Assembly: GCA_027731885.1 (NCBI GenBank)
Contig: JAQCAO010000007.1
Location: forward strand, 1-24,689
Length of the DNA: 24,689 nucleotides
Direction of reading: 5' to 3'
Source of the DNA: Actinomycetota bacterium
Lineage (GTDB): Bacteria > Actinomycetota > Actinomycetes > Nanopelagicales > Nanopelagicaceae
Shown here: piece after piece, positions 24,141-24,689 of the stretch
Layout: each line of letters opens with the position of its first letter
Position numbering within the stretch: the first letter of the stretch is position 1
Position numbers and translations under genes: made by a program
The notes under the pieces: generated by a model
Database searches by the model: none
Told to the model about the DNA's origin: nothing
What the model saw: the letters and a program-made list of their open reading frames with translations, nothing else

Positions 24141-24623
24141 TTACTTGTCGTCAGCTAATTGCGATAGAACATCCTTATCGTTTGCCCCATCCAAGCGTTC
24201 CCGTCCCCGCGCCACAGCCTCCAAAGTCTTATTTAGAATAACTTCCAAAGTAGCCAAGCGACCATCGATATAGCTCTCAACTTCTGCACGCTCATCAGCG
24301 GCTTGGGCACGGGCATCATTGAGAATTCTCTGCGCCTCATCGCGGGCTGCCTGAACTATTGCGGTCTGTTCAATCATCCGCGCTACTTCTTCACGAGCAG
24401 CTGCGATCATCTGCTCAGAACTTGAACGGCCTTCTTCAAATAAACTATCTCGCTTAGCCAGAATCTCTTCGGCTCGGAATAAATCCTGTGGCAGCGCTTC
24501 CCGAGCACCATCTAATATCTCTAGCATCTCATTGCGATGCACGACGCAAGAAGCCGAGAGCGGAACTCCACGCGCCTCCTCAACCAAGGTTATTGCGGTG
24601 TTTAGTTTTTCGATTGAGTCCAT
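24141..24623 (-). CDS. DivIVA-like coiled-coil protein
   Basis: A 160-residue protein without transmembrane segments. A short N-terminal part (MDSIEKLNTAITLVEEARGVPLSASC) precedes a long Ala/Glu/Arg-rich coiled coil from about 45 to 150. It matches, in position and character, the conserved actinobacterial protein encoded between coaD and yceD-rnc (Rv2927c-like). Such proteins resemble DivIVA or the b subunit of ATP synthase, but no function can be assigned here. The ATG is one base from the coaD stop and GGGAAG sits a few bases upstream. Confidence 0.8.
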   Translation of the reverse strand: MDSIEKLNTAITLVEEARGVPLSASCVVHRNEMLEILDGAREALPQDLFRAEEILAKRDSLFEEGRSSSEQMIAAAREEVARMIEQTAIVQAARDEAQRILNDARAQAADERAEVESYIDGRLATLEVILNKTLEAVARGRERLDGANDKDVLSQLADDK

Positions 24624-24624
24624 T

Positions 24625-24689
24625 TTACTTCCCTGCTACTCGAGCTTTGAGCGCATCATTGACGATGCCCGGAACCATTGAAGAGACAT
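24625..24689 (-). CDS. coaD: Phosphopantetheine adenylyltransferase, C-terminal end only
   Basis: Only the last 20 codons and the stop (24625-24627) are in the window, entering from the right edge. They read VSSMVPGIVNDALKAR and a few more residues, which fits the CoaD ending in which a Val-Ser motif and VP precede the final helix. The enzyme makes dephospho-CoA from phosphopantetheine and ATP. The assignment rests on this short tail and on the conserved coaD / coiled-coil gene / yceD order, so it is likely but not certain. Confidence 0.65.
   Translation of the reverse strand, partial: VSSMVPGIVNDALKARVAGK

Overview
The window looks like a 24.7 kb piece of the chromosome of a small-genome actinobacterium. 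Bases sampled by eye are roughly 46-49% G+C. Gene order follows blocks conserved across Actinobacteria: ftsY-amtB-glnB-ffh, rpsP-khpA-rimM-trmD, miaB-miaA-dapF-hflX, a tandem TrkA pair, and dut/DUF3093/DUF4193. Genes are tightly packed (many ATGA overlaps, no gap above about 160 bp). Several genes usually found in these blocks are missing (glnD, mutM, rplS, a permease beside the TrkA pair). This fits a streamlined freshwater lineage such as acI/Nanopelagicales, but the assignment is inference. I count 29 genes. There is no tRNA, rRNA, insertion sequence, prophage or CRISPR array.

Layout. 1-2368 (minus): 5' two-fifths of aconitase and a TrmA/RumA-type RNA methyltransferase, separated by an 18-bp perfect palindrome. 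2401-3722 (plus): two overlapping TrkA-type K+ regulatory proteins. 3730-5386 (minus): PaaI-like thioesterase, dUTPase and DUF3159 membrane protein, overlapping in translation. 5418-5838 (plus): a DUF3093 gene with a frameshift. 5851-10895 (minus): miaB, miaA, dapF and hflX, each overlapping the next by 4 bp, then DUF4193. 10918-12649 (minus): class II glutamine amidotransferase and acyl-ACP desaturase. 12687-14691 (minus): rpsP, khpA, rimM, trmD. 14850-18987 (minus): ftsY, amtB, glnB, ffh. 19003-24689 (minus): 3' end of coaD, a coiled-coil protein, yceD, rpmF, rnc, smc.

How the genes work together. Most are housekeeping: co-translational targeting (Ffh, FtsY), ribosome and tRNA maturation (RimM, TrmD, KhpA, MiaA, MiaB, RNase III, bS16, bL32), chromosome organisation (SMC), nucleotide hygiene (Dut), lysine/peptidoglycan precursor synthesis (DapF), K+ homeostasis (TrkA pair) and ammonium uptake with PII signalling (AmtB, GlnB).

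I found no new multi-gene defence or biosynthetic system. The observations that most deserve checking are: (a) a TANNNT -10 box 6-7 nt before the start codon at eight transcription-unit heads, implying widespread leaderless mRNAs, including two divergent pairs in gaps of 31-32 bp; (b) three lesions in conserved genes (DUF3093 frameshift, rimM in-frame stop, rpsP frameshift), where rpsP is normally essential, so sequence error must be separated from biology; (c) a 19-bp stem without a U-tract just before ffh; (d) GlnR-like half-sites before amtB although glnD is absent from its usual place; (e) an rnc gene whose only plausible full-length start is CTG.
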